Shown one piece after another: positions 18,633 to 27,649 of a stretch of DNA of 64,000 nt. This stretch comes from Maricaulis sp. (GTDB taxonomy: Bacteria; Pseudomonadota; Alphaproteobacteria; Caulobacterales; Maricaulaceae): contig NZ_JAEPNI010000001.1 in NCBI RefSeq assembly GCF_017643475.1, positions 248,001 through 312,000 of the forward strand. Direction: 5' to 3'. A model generated the notes under the pieces. It ran no database searches. It saw only the letters and a program-made list of their open reading frames with translations, and was not told the origin of the DNA. Made by a program: the position numbers and the translations under genes. Each line of letters starts with the position of its first letter. Positions within the stretch are counted from its first letter, which is position 1.

Positions 18633-19244
18633 TCAGAGGATGTTGTAGGTATTGCCAGCCAGGCCAACGGGCCAGCGACCACGGGCAAACAGGCGCCAAC
18701 GAGCTAGGAAGGGATGCGGGTCGTCCTCGCCATCGGCCTCGGCCATGACCACAAGCGCGGCACCATTGGCGGCCTGGGCCAGGGCCCCGGCGGCAGCGTG
18801 GACGAGCTCGATATCGGTGACGTCGGAGATGGCAGCCGCATCCTCAACCGCGTCGCGGGCTGTATCGCCGGTTTGCTGGGCGATCAGGGCAAGGGCTGCG
18901 GAGACCGCCTGCTCGTCCAGGCGCTCAAGAGCTTGCGCCACGAGAGCGGTGCGCAGCATTTCCTCCGCTTCCCAGCTGATCGGATCGCGGTCGAGCGTTT
19001 CCGCGGCAATAGCAGCGTCGTCCCAGTCCGAAAGCAGCGCCGGCTCGGCTTCGGGAAAGCCCAGTCCATCCAGGTAATAACGAGACAGGGCCTGTTCGCG
19101 GGCGTCCAGCGGCTCTCCCAGGCGGGAAAACCAGGTGTTGGCGTTCATACTGTCGGCAAAGGCCTTGACCCGATACAGCAGCGGAATTTCTTCCAGCAGG
19201 CGCGGGACGTCAGGCGTTTCCGGTTCGTCGTCTTCGAAATACAT
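18633..19244 (-). CDS. Hypothetical alanine-rich acidic protein
   Basis: 203 residues beginning MYFEDDEPETPDVP. It is strongly acidic and mostly helical, with alanine-rich stretches between residues 95 and 170 and a less acidic ending FLARWRLFARGRWPVGLAGNTYNIL. No signal peptide or membrane segment. I do not recognise a family. The stop is 2 bp from the TrpF-family start, so it probably belongs to one operon with that gene and xthA. Confidence 0.65.
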   Translation of the reverse strand: MYFEDDEPETPDVPRLLEEIPLLYRVKAFADSMNANTWFSRLGEPLDAREQALSRYYLDGLGFPEAEPALLSDWDDAAIAAETLDRDPISWEAEEMLRTALVAQALERLDEQAVSAALALIAQQTGDTARDAVEDAAAISDVTDIELVHAAAGALAQAANGAALVVMAEADGEDDPHPFLARWRLFARGRWPVGLAGNTYNIL

Positions 19245-19410
19245 GGCGTCTATCTAGCGCGAGATCGGCCGGGCGCAACAGGGCGAAACGGCTGGACGGG
19301 TGGCATGGCTTCGCTAGACCGGGACGAAACAATCAACCGAACCGTCAGTCTTCACAGACTTTGGTCCCTGGTCTCAGCGCAGTCCCTATTTTTCACCAAT
19401 CTTCGAAGCG

Positions 19411-19734
19411 TTAGAATACTAAGGAAGATACCAGCAGAATAAGAACAGTTGCCACGATCAGAATTGCGATTGCTGCTTTCGCGTGATCGATAGTGTTGCT
19501 GTCGCCGAATTGAGCCTGATCGGTCAACTTCTGCTCGATTTCGGGAGGCTCTGCTGGCCTACGAATAAGCGCCTGCATACCAACCAAGACTAGCCAAAGA
19601 AAAATCGTCCCGACGAGAAAGGGGACAGGCAGGAATATGAGACCGAACAATGCTGCGAGGTTGATCATTGTCAGGAGGCCCAGGCCTCCGGCGAGCAGAT
19701 GCCTTATTGGTTCTGAAACGTTGAATTTTCTCAT
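19411..19734 (-). CDS. Small membrane protein of unknown function
   Basis: 107 residues with three strongly hydrophobic stretches (about residues 12-34, 36-55 and 88-106) and a polar loop, RRPAEPPEIEQKLTDQAQFGDSN, between the second and third. A GGGA ribosome-binding site precedes the ATG. Base composition is visibly richer in A+T than in the neighbours, as is the non-coding sequence on both sides, so this stretch may have been acquired separately. No family recognised. Confidence 0.55.
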   Translation of the reverse strand: MRKFNVSEPIRHLLAGGLGLLTMINLAALFGLIFLPVPFLVGTIFLWLVLVGMQALIRRPAEPPEIEQKLTDQAQFGDSNTIDHAKAAIAILIVATVLILLVSSLVF

Positions 19735-19911
19735 TCGGTTCCCGGTCGATAGGCACGGCTTTTAAGGGCAGGACCATCTGAGCTATCGTGGGCGCCAGAC
19801 AGTCGCAATCCTGTGTATGCTGATGAGCTGTTAGCGTCGAGACTTGCCACGCTGATGGTAACGAAACGCCCTAAGCTGGTCGACGGGAGGCGCAGATTAG
19901 TCGCGAGCGTT

Positions 19912-20062
19912 TAGAATAGAAAGCGCCCGGTCTCGAGGGGGGTGAGACCGGGCGCTAAAGCCATGCGCCTGTTAATTTCCAGCGCAGCGCCGGGAGGGGA
20001 TCAAACCGGCGCAACTGAGAGGGACGGATCCGCTAGCGGGGGGACGACGCTGATCCATAACG
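19912..20062 (-). ncRNA. Candidate small RNA with three C-rich-loop hairpins (first copy)
   Basis: Reading the minus strand there are three consecutive stem-loops. The first (20056-20026) has stems GGATC/GATCC and AGCG/CGCT with loop TCGTCCCCC. The second (20012-19987) has a 7-bp stem GCGCCGG/CCGGCGC with loop TTTGATCCCCTC. The third (19956-19922) has a perfect 13-bp stem and loop ACCCCCCTC, and is followed by the U-rich TTTCTATTCT, a plausible terminator. All three loops expose C-rich, anti-Shine-Dalgarno-like tracts. A possible promoter (TTGCAG, 17-bp spacer, CGTTAT) lies at about 20106-20067. It is downstream of lolA on the same strand, so it could also be a processed 3' UTR. Inference from sequence only. 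Confidence 0.55.
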
Positions 20063-20155
20063 CCCATCAGTCAGCGTTACAATAACGCCACAGTTTCTCT
20101 CTTTCTGCAAATAAAAAATGAGAAAGAAATTGCATGTGGCAAAAAAGCATCAACT

Positions 20156-20824
20156 TTATCGGCGCCCGCGACGCGAATCACGGCCATCATCGGGTTCGGG
20201 GATGACGAAGAGTCGGGGGCTCAATTCGACGTCAACCTCTTGATCCTGAATGATAACCCGCGTCATCTGGCCCAGGGCGTCGGTGACGAACCACTCACGA
20301 AGAATGTATGTCGGCTCTTCAAAAACGAATTGCACCGTACCCTGCATTTCATCATTCGGATCGCGCAGGGTGACATAGATGAAGCCGAGCTCACGCACGA
20401 CATCGATGATCTCGGCATCCGCGGCCAGATCGATCTCGTCGGCCAGCAGCCAGTAGAGCGGTGTGGAGCGGATAGGCGCGCGATCAACGGTCTCCAGGGC
20501 AGCATCCTCGATCGCCACTGTCGTGCCGTCGGCAATCACCGTGATCGGGCTGGGGTCGTCATATTCGAAGCGCAACCGGCCGGGCCGGTCCATGGAAAGC
20601 AGTCCGCTGATCAGCGCGCCGTGCGGAGACACCTGGGTAAAGCGGGCCCGCATCGTATCGACGGAGTTGAGATAGCCATTGATCCCGGCCATCGCGGCAT
20701 CGGCATCGAAAGTGTCGGCAGCTGTGGTTTCAGCCGAAGCCGGTTCGGCTGTCGATTGCTCCGGCGTGGTCTGTGCGGGGTCGGCGGCCTGAAGGAACAG
20801 GCTGGACAGTAACATCGTAATCAT
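20156..20824 (-). CDS. lolA: Outer-membrane lipoprotein carrier protein LolA
   Basis: 222 residues. The N-terminus is hydrophobic (MITMLLSSLFLQAADPA) and acts as a signal peptide, followed by a Thr/Ala/Glu-rich linker of about 30 residues that is longer than usual. The LolA core follows: INGYLNSVDTMRARFTQ, GLLSMDRPGRLRFEYDDP, VIADGTTVAIED, TPLYWLLADEIDL, and the later strands with MQGTVQFVFEEP. LolA shuttles lipoproteins across the periplasm from LolCDE to the outer membrane. The C-terminus ends in a basic RDSRRGRR tail. The two minus-strand lipoproteins leuS-side (LptE, DUF3576) would be clients. Confidence 0.85.
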   Translation of the reverse strand: MITMLLSSLFLQAADPAQTTPEQSTAEPASAETTAADTFDADAAMAGINGYLNSVDTMRARFTQVSPHGALISGLLSMDRPGRLRFEYDDPSPITVIADGTTVAIEDAALETVDRAPIRSTPLYWLLADEIDLAADAEIIDVVRELGFIYVTLRDPNDEMQGTVQFVFEEPTYILREWFVTDALGQMTRVIIQDQEVDVELSPRLFVIPEPDDGRDSRRGRR

Positions 20825-20886
20825 GGCGACAAGCTGGACCGGTATTGCGGCACGAGCAAGACCGGTCCGTTCATTTTCACGGCAGT

Positions 20887-21741
20887 TTAATCAGCCTGAG
20901 AGGTATAGCTCACTTCGTGCAAGGACAGTTGCGACTGACGCCAGTGCGGCGAGAAGATGAACCGCCCGTCCGGCGTTCCACCACTGGAGTTCAGCATGAT
21001 CTCCTCGTCGGCAAAATCATCCAGAACGGTCAGGCCCAGTTGCTCATTCCAGTGTAGCAGACGACCATTCAGGTCACTCAGGATCAGCCCGCCCCGTCCA
21101 TCGGTCACGACACCGTCCAGCGAGCCCTCGCCCTCGAAAATCACCTCATAGTCGTATGTTTCCGGGTCGACGCGGACCAGATTTCCAACGCCGCTCGAAC
21201 ACACGACATAGATCCAGCCATCAACAAACTCGACACCGTTTGCCCCGGTGAAGGCCTCACCGGAAGCAACCTGGCTCCAGACACCGTCACGATAGCGGAA
21301 CAGCGCGCCGACGCGCGTATCCGTTGCCCACAGGGCACCCTCACCGTCGATGGCAAGATCGTTGAACAGGGCTGCGTCTTCCGGAGCCTCCAGGCGATCG
21401 ATCTCCCGTCCGCTCTGGCGGTCCAGAATAATGACGCGCTGACCCTGGTCGCTGAAATAGACATGATCCGCGGAACTGATAATGCCCAACGGGCCTTCAT
21501 ACCCGCTCGCCCAGTATTCCTGGAACTCTCCCGTCACCAGGTGCAGGCGGGAGAGATAGCCGCCCTGTTCGGCATTCTCCGGGCCCTGGTTGCTGATTAT
21601 GGCCCAGTCGCTGTTGGCCGGGACATGCACGGCCTCCGGGCGGGAGACATTGTCGGTGCGCCAGATTTCAGTGGCAGTGGGTTGGGTAAAGGCGGGCGCG
21701 CTCAGCGCGGCGGCCATAAGGATACCGGATACGAGTTTCAT
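20887..21741 (-). CDS. Secreted SMP-30/gluconolactonase-like beta-propeller protein
   Basis: 284 residues with a signal peptide (MKLVSGILMAAALSAPAFTQ). The body contains repeated propeller blades: AVHVPANSDWAIISNQG, SADHVYFSDQGQRVIILDR, FNDLAIDGEGALWATDTRVGALFRY, TGANGVEFVDGWIYVVCS and LDGVVTDGRGGLILSDLNGRLLHW. NDLAIDGEGALWATD matches the calcium-binding region of SMP-30/regucalcin-type lactonases. Substrate is unknown; it should be periplasmic or extracellular. lolA follows 62 bp downstream on the same strand. Confidence 0.8.
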   Translation of the reverse strand: MKLVSGILMAAALSAPAFTQPTATEIWRTDNVSRPEAVHVPANSDWAIISNQGPENAEQGGYLSRLHLVTGEFQEYWASGYEGPLGIISSADHVYFSDQGQRVIILDRQSGREIDRLEAPEDAALFNDLAIDGEGALWATDTRVGALFRYRDGVWSQVASGEAFTGANGVEFVDGWIYVVCSSGVGNLVRVDPETYDYEVIFEGEGSLDGVVTDGRGGLILSDLNGRLLHWNEQLGLTVLDDFADEEIMLNSSGGTPDGRFIFSPHWRQSQLSLHEVSYTSQAD

Positions 21742-21832
21742 CTATTCCTCACAATGCCGCGCGATGAGACAAGCAGGTCAAAGGCCCTGGGGCCATTCAA
21801 CACAGCGTCAGCGAGATTACGGATGTTTCAGG

Positions 21833-24256
21833 TCAGCCTTCGCCGTGTTCCGGCAGAAAGATCTCGCGACGGCCGGCATGGTCACCCGGGCCGATCATGC
21901 CTTCTTCTTCCATGCGTTCGATCAGCGTGGCGGCGCGGTTATAGCCGATCTGCAGGCGGCGCTGGATATAGCTGGTCGAGGCCTTGCGGTCCTTGGCTAC
22001 AAGAGCGACGGCCTGGTCGAACAGTGCATCGCCGCTGCCCTCGCCTTCCATGCCCGGAATGCCGTCCTCGTCTTCCTCGCCACCGGCAGTGATCGCGTCG
22101 AGATATTCTGGAGCAGCCTGTTTTTTCAGGAAGCTGGCAATGTCCTCGACCTCCCGGTCGGAAACGAACGGGCCGTGCAGGCGGCGCAAGCGGCCACCGG
22201 ATGCCATGTACAGTAGGTCACCCATGCCCAGCAGCTGTTCGGCACCCTGTTCGCCCAGGATCGTCCGACTGTCGATCTTGGACGTCACCGAATAGGAGAT
22301 CCGGGTTGGGAAGTTGGCCTTGATCGTACCGGTAATGACGTCCACGGAGGGGCGCTGGGTCGCTGTGACAAGGTGAATGCCGGCGGCTCGGGCCATCTGG
22401 GCCAGACGCTGGACGGCGGCTTCGATCTCCTTGCCGGCGACCATCATCAGATCCGCCATCTCGTCGATGATGACGACGATATAGGGCATTTTCTCGGTCT
22501 CGATCGTCTCGGTCTCGAAGATGGGTTCACCGGTTTCCTTGTCATAGCCGGTCTGGACGGTCCGGGAGAGGTCTTCGCCCTTCTCCATCGCTTCGACGAC
22601 ACGCTCATTGAAGCCGGAGACATTCCGCACGCCGATCTTGGACATGCGCAGATAGCGGCTTTCCATTTCGCGCACGGCCCATTTCAGGGCGACCACAGCC
22701 TTTTTCGGATCCGTGACGACCGGTGTCAGCAGGTGGGGAATGCCGTCATAGACCGAGAGTTCCAGCATTTTCGGATCGATCATGATCATCCGGCACTCTT
22801 CCGGCGGCAGGCGGTAGAGCAGTGAGAGGATCATGGCATTGATACCCACCGACTTACCCGAGCCCGTCGTACCGGCGATCAGCAGGTGTGGCATGCGCGC
22901 CAGGTCGGCGACGAAGGGTTCGCCGCCAATGGTTTCACCCAGTGCCATGGGCAGCTCGGCCTTGGCGTCCTCAAAGGCCTTGGCATTGAGCAAGGCGCGC
23001 AGAAAGACGGTTTCCCGCTGGGCGTTGGGAAGTTCGATACCGATGGCATTGCGGCCGGGAACCACGGCAACACGGGCTGCGGTGGTACTCATCGAACGAG
23101 CGATATCGTCTGCCAGATTGATCACGCGTGAGGATTTCACACCCGGCGCCGGCTCGAATTCATAGAGCGTTACAACCGGGCCCGGTCGAACCTGGACGAT
23201 CTCGCCCTTCACACCGAAATCGGATAGGACACCTTGCAAGAGCTCGGCATTCTGGCGCAGCGCGGCCTCATCGACCGCATCATTGCGAATGGCGGGTTTG
23301 GCCAGAAGATCCAGGCGCGGAAGCTTGAAGCCCTTGGTCTTGGCAAAGGGCAAGGCACCCTGAGCTTCACGGACATCCCGGCCGGAGGCTTTGGCTTTCT
23401 TTGTCGCTGCGACTTTCACCGTGGATGCGATACCGCCGGGAACCGGTTCGGAGATATCGTCGATCTCGGGCTCGTCATCCGCTTTGGCAGCGGCGCGCAT
23501 GGCCTTGCGCAGCGGAGGGTCCTCGCGCGATGGCTCGCGGCGTTCTACCGTCGGCTCGGTGTCTGCGTCACCGCCAAACAGACGGCTGATTGATGGGCCA
23601 ATGCCACGCAGGGCGTCGATCCATACACGCACGGTCGCCCAGGCCAGACTGGCGACATCGGCCGCCGAAGCAATGTCGCCGGAGCGCAGGCCAAACGTCA
23701 TGAACACGCCCAATATCGCGATCAGGAATCCGACGCCCGCCGAAATAATGTCAGCGGACGGCAGATCAAGCGCTTGTGGGCCTTGGGCCACGAACCCGGC
23801 CATCAGGTCACCGAGCGAACCGCCCAGACCGGTCGGGAAGGGCCAGGTCGCGGGAATAGGGAGCGCGCTCAGGCACATGCCCAGTCCCAACGTGCCGATG
23901 ATGGCAAAGAACCAGCGTGAGGGAGCCATGGAATGGGAGCGATGGCGCGGCATGCGCCAGATCATGATCCCGCCCCAGAGGATGCAGGCGATCGCCGGGA
24001 AGCCGGCCGACCACCCAACGAGCTGCAGGGAGAGATCCGCCAGACCGGCGCCGAAGCTTCCCATGAAGTTCCTGACTTCATTGGCAGACGCGACATTCCA
24101 GCTCGGGTCGAGCGGGTTGTAGGTCAGCAGGGAGACGAGCAAAAACAGCCCGCCGACCAGCATGATGCTGCCAAAAATCACGTCGCGCGCACGTAGCCGC
24201 CAGAGCGGCGGTTGTTTGGCGACAGGTTCGTCAGTTGGCTGGGTACGCTTGGACAT
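21833..24256 (-). CDS. ftsK: DNA translocase FtsK
   Basis: 807 residues from ATG 24256. Four N-terminal membrane helices (residues 25-200) anchor it at the septum, followed by a charged linker. The motor domain has Walker A GTTGSGKSV near residue 460, Walker B IVVIIDEMADLMM, and ATQRPSVDVITGTIKANFPTRI. The C-terminal gamma winged helix (SYIQRRLQIGYNRAATLIERMEEEGMIG) recognises KOPS. FtsK pumps chromosome termini and aids XerCD dimer resolution at division. The last residues are unusually histidine/glutamate-rich. It is divergent from the UbiH-type gene, with a CtrA-like box between. Confidence 0.97.
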   Translation of the reverse strand: MSKRTQPTDEPVAKQPPLWRLRARDVIFGSIMLVGGLFLLVSLLTYNPLDPSWNVASANEVRNFMGSFGAGLADLSLQLVGWSAGFPAIACILWGGIMIWRMPRHRSHSMAPSRWFFAIIGTLGLGMCLSALPIPATWPFPTGLGGSLGDLMAGFVAQGPQALDLPSADIISAGVGFLIAILGVFMTFGLRSGDIASAADVASLAWATVRVWIDALRGIGPSISRLFGGDADTEPTVERREPSREDPPLRKAMRAAAKADDEPEIDDISEPVPGGIASTVKVAATKKAKASGRDVREAQGALPFAKTKGFKLPRLDLLAKPAIRNDAVDEAALRQNAELLQGVLSDFGVKGEIVQVRPGPVVTLYEFEPAPGVKSSRVINLADDIARSMSTTAARVAVVPGRNAIGIELPNAQRETVFLRALLNAKAFEDAKAELPMALGETIGGEPFVADLARMPHLLIAGTTGSGKSVGINAMILSLLYRLPPEECRMIMIDPKMLELSVYDGIPHLLTPVVTDPKKAVVALKWAVREMESRYLRMSKIGVRNVSGFNERVVEAMEKGEDLSRTVQTGYDKETGEPIFETETIETEKMPYIVVIIDEMADLMMVAGKEIEAAVQRLAQMARAAGIHLVTATQRPSVDVITGTIKANFPTRISYSVTSKIDSRTILGEQGAEQLLGMGDLLYMASGGRLRRLHGPFVSDREVEDIASFLKKQAAPEYLDAITAGGEEDEDGIPGMEGEGSGDALFDQAVALVAKDRKASTSYIQRRLQIGYNRAATLIERMEEEGMIGPGDHAGRREIFLPEHGEG

Positions 24257-24291
24257 GCGGATCATTTAGCCCTGTAAGGGTTCCCGGGGCG

Positions 24292-24306
24292 TTAACAGAA
24301 GATAAA
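24292..24306. promoter_or_regulatory. CtrA-like box between ftsK and the UbiH-type gene
   Basis: TTAA, a 7-bp spacer, then TAAA, against the CtrA consensus TTAA-N7-TTAA (one mismatch). It lies about 36 bp upstream of the ftsK start and 59 bp upstream of the divergent gene. CtrA governs division genes in Caulobacter relatives. A single short match can occur by chance. Confidence 0.3.
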
Positions 24307-24364
24307 GCAGGCCGCGGCGCTGTGTCCGCTTTTCACAGGCGTCAATCCGCCTATGCTCCCGTTC

Positions 24365-25639
24365 ATGACGCAGGAATATTTCTTTGAAGGTGATGTGGTC
24401 ATTGTCGGCGGTGGTCTGGCCGGTCTGACACTGGCCCTGGCGATGGACCAGGCGGGACTGTCGGTTGCCGTGGTGGACGCATTGCCGGTCGAGGACCAGC
24501 TGGCGCCGACGTTTGACGGTCGCTCCTCGGCGTTGGCCTACACGTCCTGGCGCATGTTTGAGGCACTCGGCGTCGCTGAACATCTCCACCCCCACACGCA
24601 ACGTATTGAACATATTCTGGTCTGTGATGGCCGACCCTATGGCGGCACCAAGCCTGGCGGTCCGGGTCGACACTCCCTGCATTTCGACAGGCGCGAAATC
24701 AGTGACGGACCCGATGGTGAGCCCCTGGGCTGGATGGCCGAGAACCGGCATACCCGGCACGCTCTGGTCAAGGTGCTCAAGAACCGTGACCGGATTGTGG
24801 CCATCTCACCGGCCAAGGTTATCAACCACGAGATTTTTGGTGACCACGGCGAAGTTACCCTGGATGACGGGCGTAAGCTGTCCGCGTCGCTGATCGTTGC
24901 CTGTGATGGCAAGTTCTCCCGCCGCAAGGCACAGAGCGGGGTTCGATCCTATGGCTGGAATTACGGTCAGAACGGTGTGGTCGCCACGGTGCAGCATGAG
25001 GAACCACACAATGGTGTGGCCTATGAATACTTTATGCCGGCTGGGCCATTCGCCATCCTGCCACTTCCTGACAACCGCTCTTCGCTCGTCTGGACCGAGG
25101 GCGACAAGGCAGCCGCAGCGCTGAAGAATGCATCGGACGAGGTTTTCCAATACGAGCTGGAAAACCGGTTCGGTGATTTTCTCGGCAAGGTTCGCCCTGT
25201 GGGGCCGCGCTGGGTCTATCCGCTGGGCCTGCGTTATTCAGAGCATTTCTGTCAGCCGCGCCTCGCCTTTGTTGGTGACGCTGCCCGCGGTATCCACCCG
25301 ATCGCGGGTCAGGGTTTCAATCTTGGTATTCGCGATGCGGCCGCTCTGGCGGAAGTGTGTGGCGAGGCCAAACGCACCGGTCATGATCTGGGTGCCCTGA
25401 CGACCCTGCGACGATATGAGGACTGGCGGAAATTCGACAGCGCCACACTGGCGGTCGGTACCGATATCTTCACGCGCCTCTTCTCCAATGACATTGAGCC
25501 GATACGTCACATTCGCGGGCTCGGCCTGTCGATCGTCAATGCGATTCCGCCGGCGCGTCGGTTCTTTATGCGCCAGGCCGGCGGCGAGACGGGTGATCCG
25601 CCTCGTCTGCTCAAGGGCGAAAAGCTGACCGCAGCCTAG
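24365..25639 (+). CDS. UbiH/UbiF/VisC/COQ6-family FAD-dependent hydroxylase (ubiquinone biosynthesis)
   Basis: 424 residues from ATG 24365. Class A flavin monooxygenase: the Rossmann motif VVIVGGGLAGLTLALAMDQAG, the DG motif region SLIVACDGKFSRRKAQ, and the second FAD motif FVGDAARGIHPIAGQGFNLGIRD. These match enzymes that hydroxylate the ubiquinone ring. Which ring position is used cannot be read from sequence; alphaproteobacterial members (UbiL, UbiM, UbiH) differ. The stop is shared with the convergent DsrE gene (CTAG). Start codon choice places the GG motif at about residue 14. Confidence 0.9.
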   Translation: MTQEYFFEGDVVIVGGGLAGLTLALAMDQAGLSVAVVDALPVEDQLAPTFDGRSSALAYTSWRMFEALGVAEHLHPHTQRIEHILVCDGRPYGGTKPGGPGRHSLHFDRREISDGPDGEPLGWMAENRHTRHALVKVLKNRDRIVAISPAKVINHEIFGDHGEVTLDDGRKLSASLIVACDGKFSRRKAQSGVRSYGWNYGQNGVVATVQHEEPHNGVAYEYFMPAGPFAILPLPDNRSSLVWTEGDKAAAALKNASDEVFQYELENRFGDFLGKVRPVGPRWVYPLGLRYSEHFCQPRLAFVGDAARGIHPIAGQGFNLGIRDAAALAEVCGEAKRTGHDLGALTTLRRYEDWRKFDSATLAVGTDIFTRLFSNDIEPIRHIRGLGLSIVNAIPPARRFFMRQAGGETGDPPRLLKGEKLTAA

Positions 25640-26160
25640 AACGGGTTGAGCGTATAGCCCTCTGCCTGCAGCACGGCATGGGCTGTCATGGCAGACAGTG
25701 CCATTTCAACGCCCGGAAGAAGATTGGCCGTCGCAACATCGTAATAGGCGGCGCTCTGCCCACAGACATAGATACGCACACCATGTTCAACGAGTTGTGC
25801 GATCAAGGCTGCATTAGCGTTTGCCGCGCCTTCATGGCGCCCAGCATAGATGGTGGCATCGGCGACATCATGCACGCCGACACCATGGACCACGATGGCC
25901 AGGTTGAGGTTTTCAACCGGAACTCCGGCACGGACATGCATGTTGAGAAAGCGCGCCGCGCTGACCAGATTGCGGTTCAGCTCGCCCGCGTCGGCCTCGG
26001 CAGCAAAGTCGAAACTGTGACGGAAGATGAAGCCTTCCGGGATCACCATCTCGGCGTCGACTAACGCATTCGGTCCGAAATCGGTGATCAGCGGTCCGGT
26101 CGTGAAATCATCCGGACCTGTTGTTGTCAGCACCAGAGCTGCAAGAAAGGTGGCCAGCAT
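25636..26160 (-). CDS. DsrE family protein with signal peptide
   Basis: 174 residues with a short hydrophobic leader. DsrE-fold hallmarks are NLNLAIVVHGVGVHDVA, a later ALIAQLVEHGVRIYVCGQSAAYY with a single conserved-type cysteine, and LLPGVEMALSAMTAHAVLQAEGY. Cytoplasmic DsrE proteins transfer sulfur; exported single-domain members such as this have unknown roles. The leader suggests a periplasmic location. DUF971 and Trm112 genes follow upstream on the same strand. Confidence 0.85.
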   Translation of the reverse strand: MLATFLAALVLTTTGPDDFTTGPLITDFGPNALVDAEMVIPEGFIFRHSFDFAAEADAGELNRNLVSAARFLNMHVRAGVPVENLNLAIVVHGVGVHDVADATIYAGRHEGAANANAALIAQLVEHGVRIYVCGQSAAYYDVATANLLPGVEMALSAMTAHAVLQAEGYTLNPF

Positions 26161-26175
26161 TTACGTCCCCTGTAA

Positions 26176-26475
26176 TCAGCGGGACGCCTCTCCCAGCGCG
26201 TAGAGATAGTCCCAGGTGAACAGACCACTATCATGGCCGTCATCGAAGATCAGCCGCACAGCGTAACGCCCGACAGGCTCGGCACCTGTGACGAGGACGT
26301 TTTCCTTGCCAGTAACCGTAACTTTCTGGTCTGGGCTGTGGCCCTGCACCTCTGCGCTGGGGCTTTCCACACGCAGGGTCTCGAAGGGAATGGAGAATTC
26401 CGCCTCATTGTCGAAACGCGCAATCAACGCCTTGTCGCTTTTGCTAAAGCGGAGCTCGGTGGGCCAGGGGCGCAT
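26176..26475 (-). CDS. DUF971 domain-containing protein
   Basis: 99 residues, the usual size. The DUF971 core is visible: WPTELRFSKSDKALIARFDNEAEFSIPFETLRVESPSAE, then EPVGRYAVRLIFDDGHDSGLFTWDYLYALG. The same fold is the N-terminal domain of gamma-butyrobetaine hydroxylase. Stand-alone members are linked to Fe-S cluster and Mrp/ApbC functions in some bacteria, but no such partner is here. It ends 1 bp before the Trm112 gene's region, so it is co-transcribed. Confidence 0.9.
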   Translation of the reverse strand: MRPWPTELRFSKSDKALIARFDNEAEFSIPFETLRVESPSAEVQGHSPDQKVTVTGKENVLVTGAEPVGRYAVRLIFDDGHDSGLFTWDYLYALGEASR

Positions 26476-26476
26476 G

Positions 26477-26668
26477 TCAGTCCTCGATCTGGCGGGCTTC
26501 GTCGGGAAGCATGATCGGAATGCCGTCGCGGATCGGATAGGCCAGTCCCGCGCTCTCGGAAATCAGTTCCTGGGCATCCTTGTCATAGGACAGCGTGCTG
26601 CGAGTAACCGGGCAGACCAGGATTTCCAGCAGTTTCGGATCAACGACGTGTTGCGGAGTTTCGCTCAT
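26477..26668 (-). CDS. Trm112 family protein
   Basis: 63 residues. Typical small zinc-ribbon-like protein of the YcaR/Trm112 type: [20 protein letters not shown], then [21 protein letters not shown]. Only the first cysteine (VCP) of the ancestral zinc site remains, common in bacteria. Eukaryotic Trm112 activates methyltransferases; bacterial roles are unproven. It lies between YbbN and DUF971 genes with gaps of about 1-10 bp. Confidence 0.93.
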   Translation of the reverse strand: MSETPQHVVDPKLLEILVCPVTRSTLSYDKDAQELISESAGLAYPIRDGIPIMLPDEARQIED

Positions 26669-26678
26669 CTTCTTGTCC

Positions 26679-27590
26679 TTATGAGAAGAGGATTGAGGAG
26701 AGGCGGCGGCGGCCGTCGCGGGTGACTTCGCTCATCGGTCCTTCGGCTTCGAAGACCTTGAGCAGGAGAGTACGTGCAGCCTGTTCATTCCATTCGCGGT
26801 CCAGCGCGGTAATGGCGATCAGCTGGTCAACGGCGCCCGACTGGTCACCGGCTGCGATCAGGGCTTCGGCGAGATCATAACGCGCCTGTAGATCACTGGC
26901 ATTGGCGGCGACTTTCTGACGCAGAACGGCGGTTTCGGCGTCATCGCTCGGGGCGCCGGAGGCTAGGTCGATGGCGGACTGGGCACCTTCCACGGCCGGG
27001 TGGGAGCGCTCTGCTTCCGGAACCTGTTCCAGGATCTGGCGGGCCTTCTCGATATCACCGCTCTGGATCCAGACACGCGCGAGGCCTGCGAGGGCTGCGA
27101 CGTGTTTCTGGTCATTCTGCAGCACGGCCGCGAAGGCTTGCGATGCGCTCTGAAGATCGTTGGCCTGCAGGGCCTGCATTCCCTGTTCGACATAGGCCTG
27201 AAGCTCTTCCGGGCTCGGGCCATTACCCGAGATACGACGGATGAAATCGCGGATCTGGCTTTCCGGCAGAGCGCCCATGAAACCATCAACCGGCTGGCCA
27301 TTCTTGAACGCGAACACGGCCGGGATGGATTGCACCCGCAATTGCTGTGCGATGCCCGGGTTTTCGTCGATATTGATCTTGACCAGTTTGACCGTGCCTT
27401 CGGCTTCACGAACCACATGTTCGATCATGGGGCCAAGCTGACGACAGGGACCGCACCAGGGCGCCCAGAAATCGACTAGAACCGGGACGTCCTTGGACGG
27501 TTCCACGACGTCAGCCATGAAAGTCTGGTCAGTGGAGTCCTTTACCAGGTCATCGCTGGCGGCGGTGTTGGGATCATTCAGCGTGGTCAT
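26679..27590 (-). CDS. Thioredoxin-domain co-chaperone YbbN (CnoX-like)
   Basis: 303 residues: an N-terminal thioredoxin domain (residues ~20-125, [19 protein letters not shown] with CGPC at 46-49) joined to TPR-like helices (residues ~130-303, for example [33 protein letters not shown]). This architecture is that of YbbN/CnoX, which holds unfolded substrates and passes them to GroEL or DnaK. In E. coli the motif is SxxC and redox-inactive; here both cysteines are present, so disulfide exchange is possible. Confidence 0.93.
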   Translation of the reverse strand: MTTLNDPNTAASDDLVKDSTDQTFMADVVEPSKDVPVLVDFWAPWCGPCRQLGPMIEHVVREAEGTVKLVKINIDENPGIAQQLRVQSIPAVFAFKNGQPVDGFMGALPESQIRDFIRRISGNGPSPEELQAYVEQGMQALQANDLQSASQAFAAVLQNDQKHVAALAGLARVWIQSGDIEKARQILEQVPEAERSHPAVEGAQSAIDLASGAPSDDAETAVLRQKVAANASDLQARYDLAEALIAAGDQSGAVDQLIAITALDREWNEQAARTLLLKVFEAEGPMSEVTRDGRRRLSSILFS

Positions 27591-27649
27591 GGTTCTGCCT
27601 TGTATCTTTCATCCCCTAAGTGGCGGCAAAGGACGGGGAGTGCAAGTTC

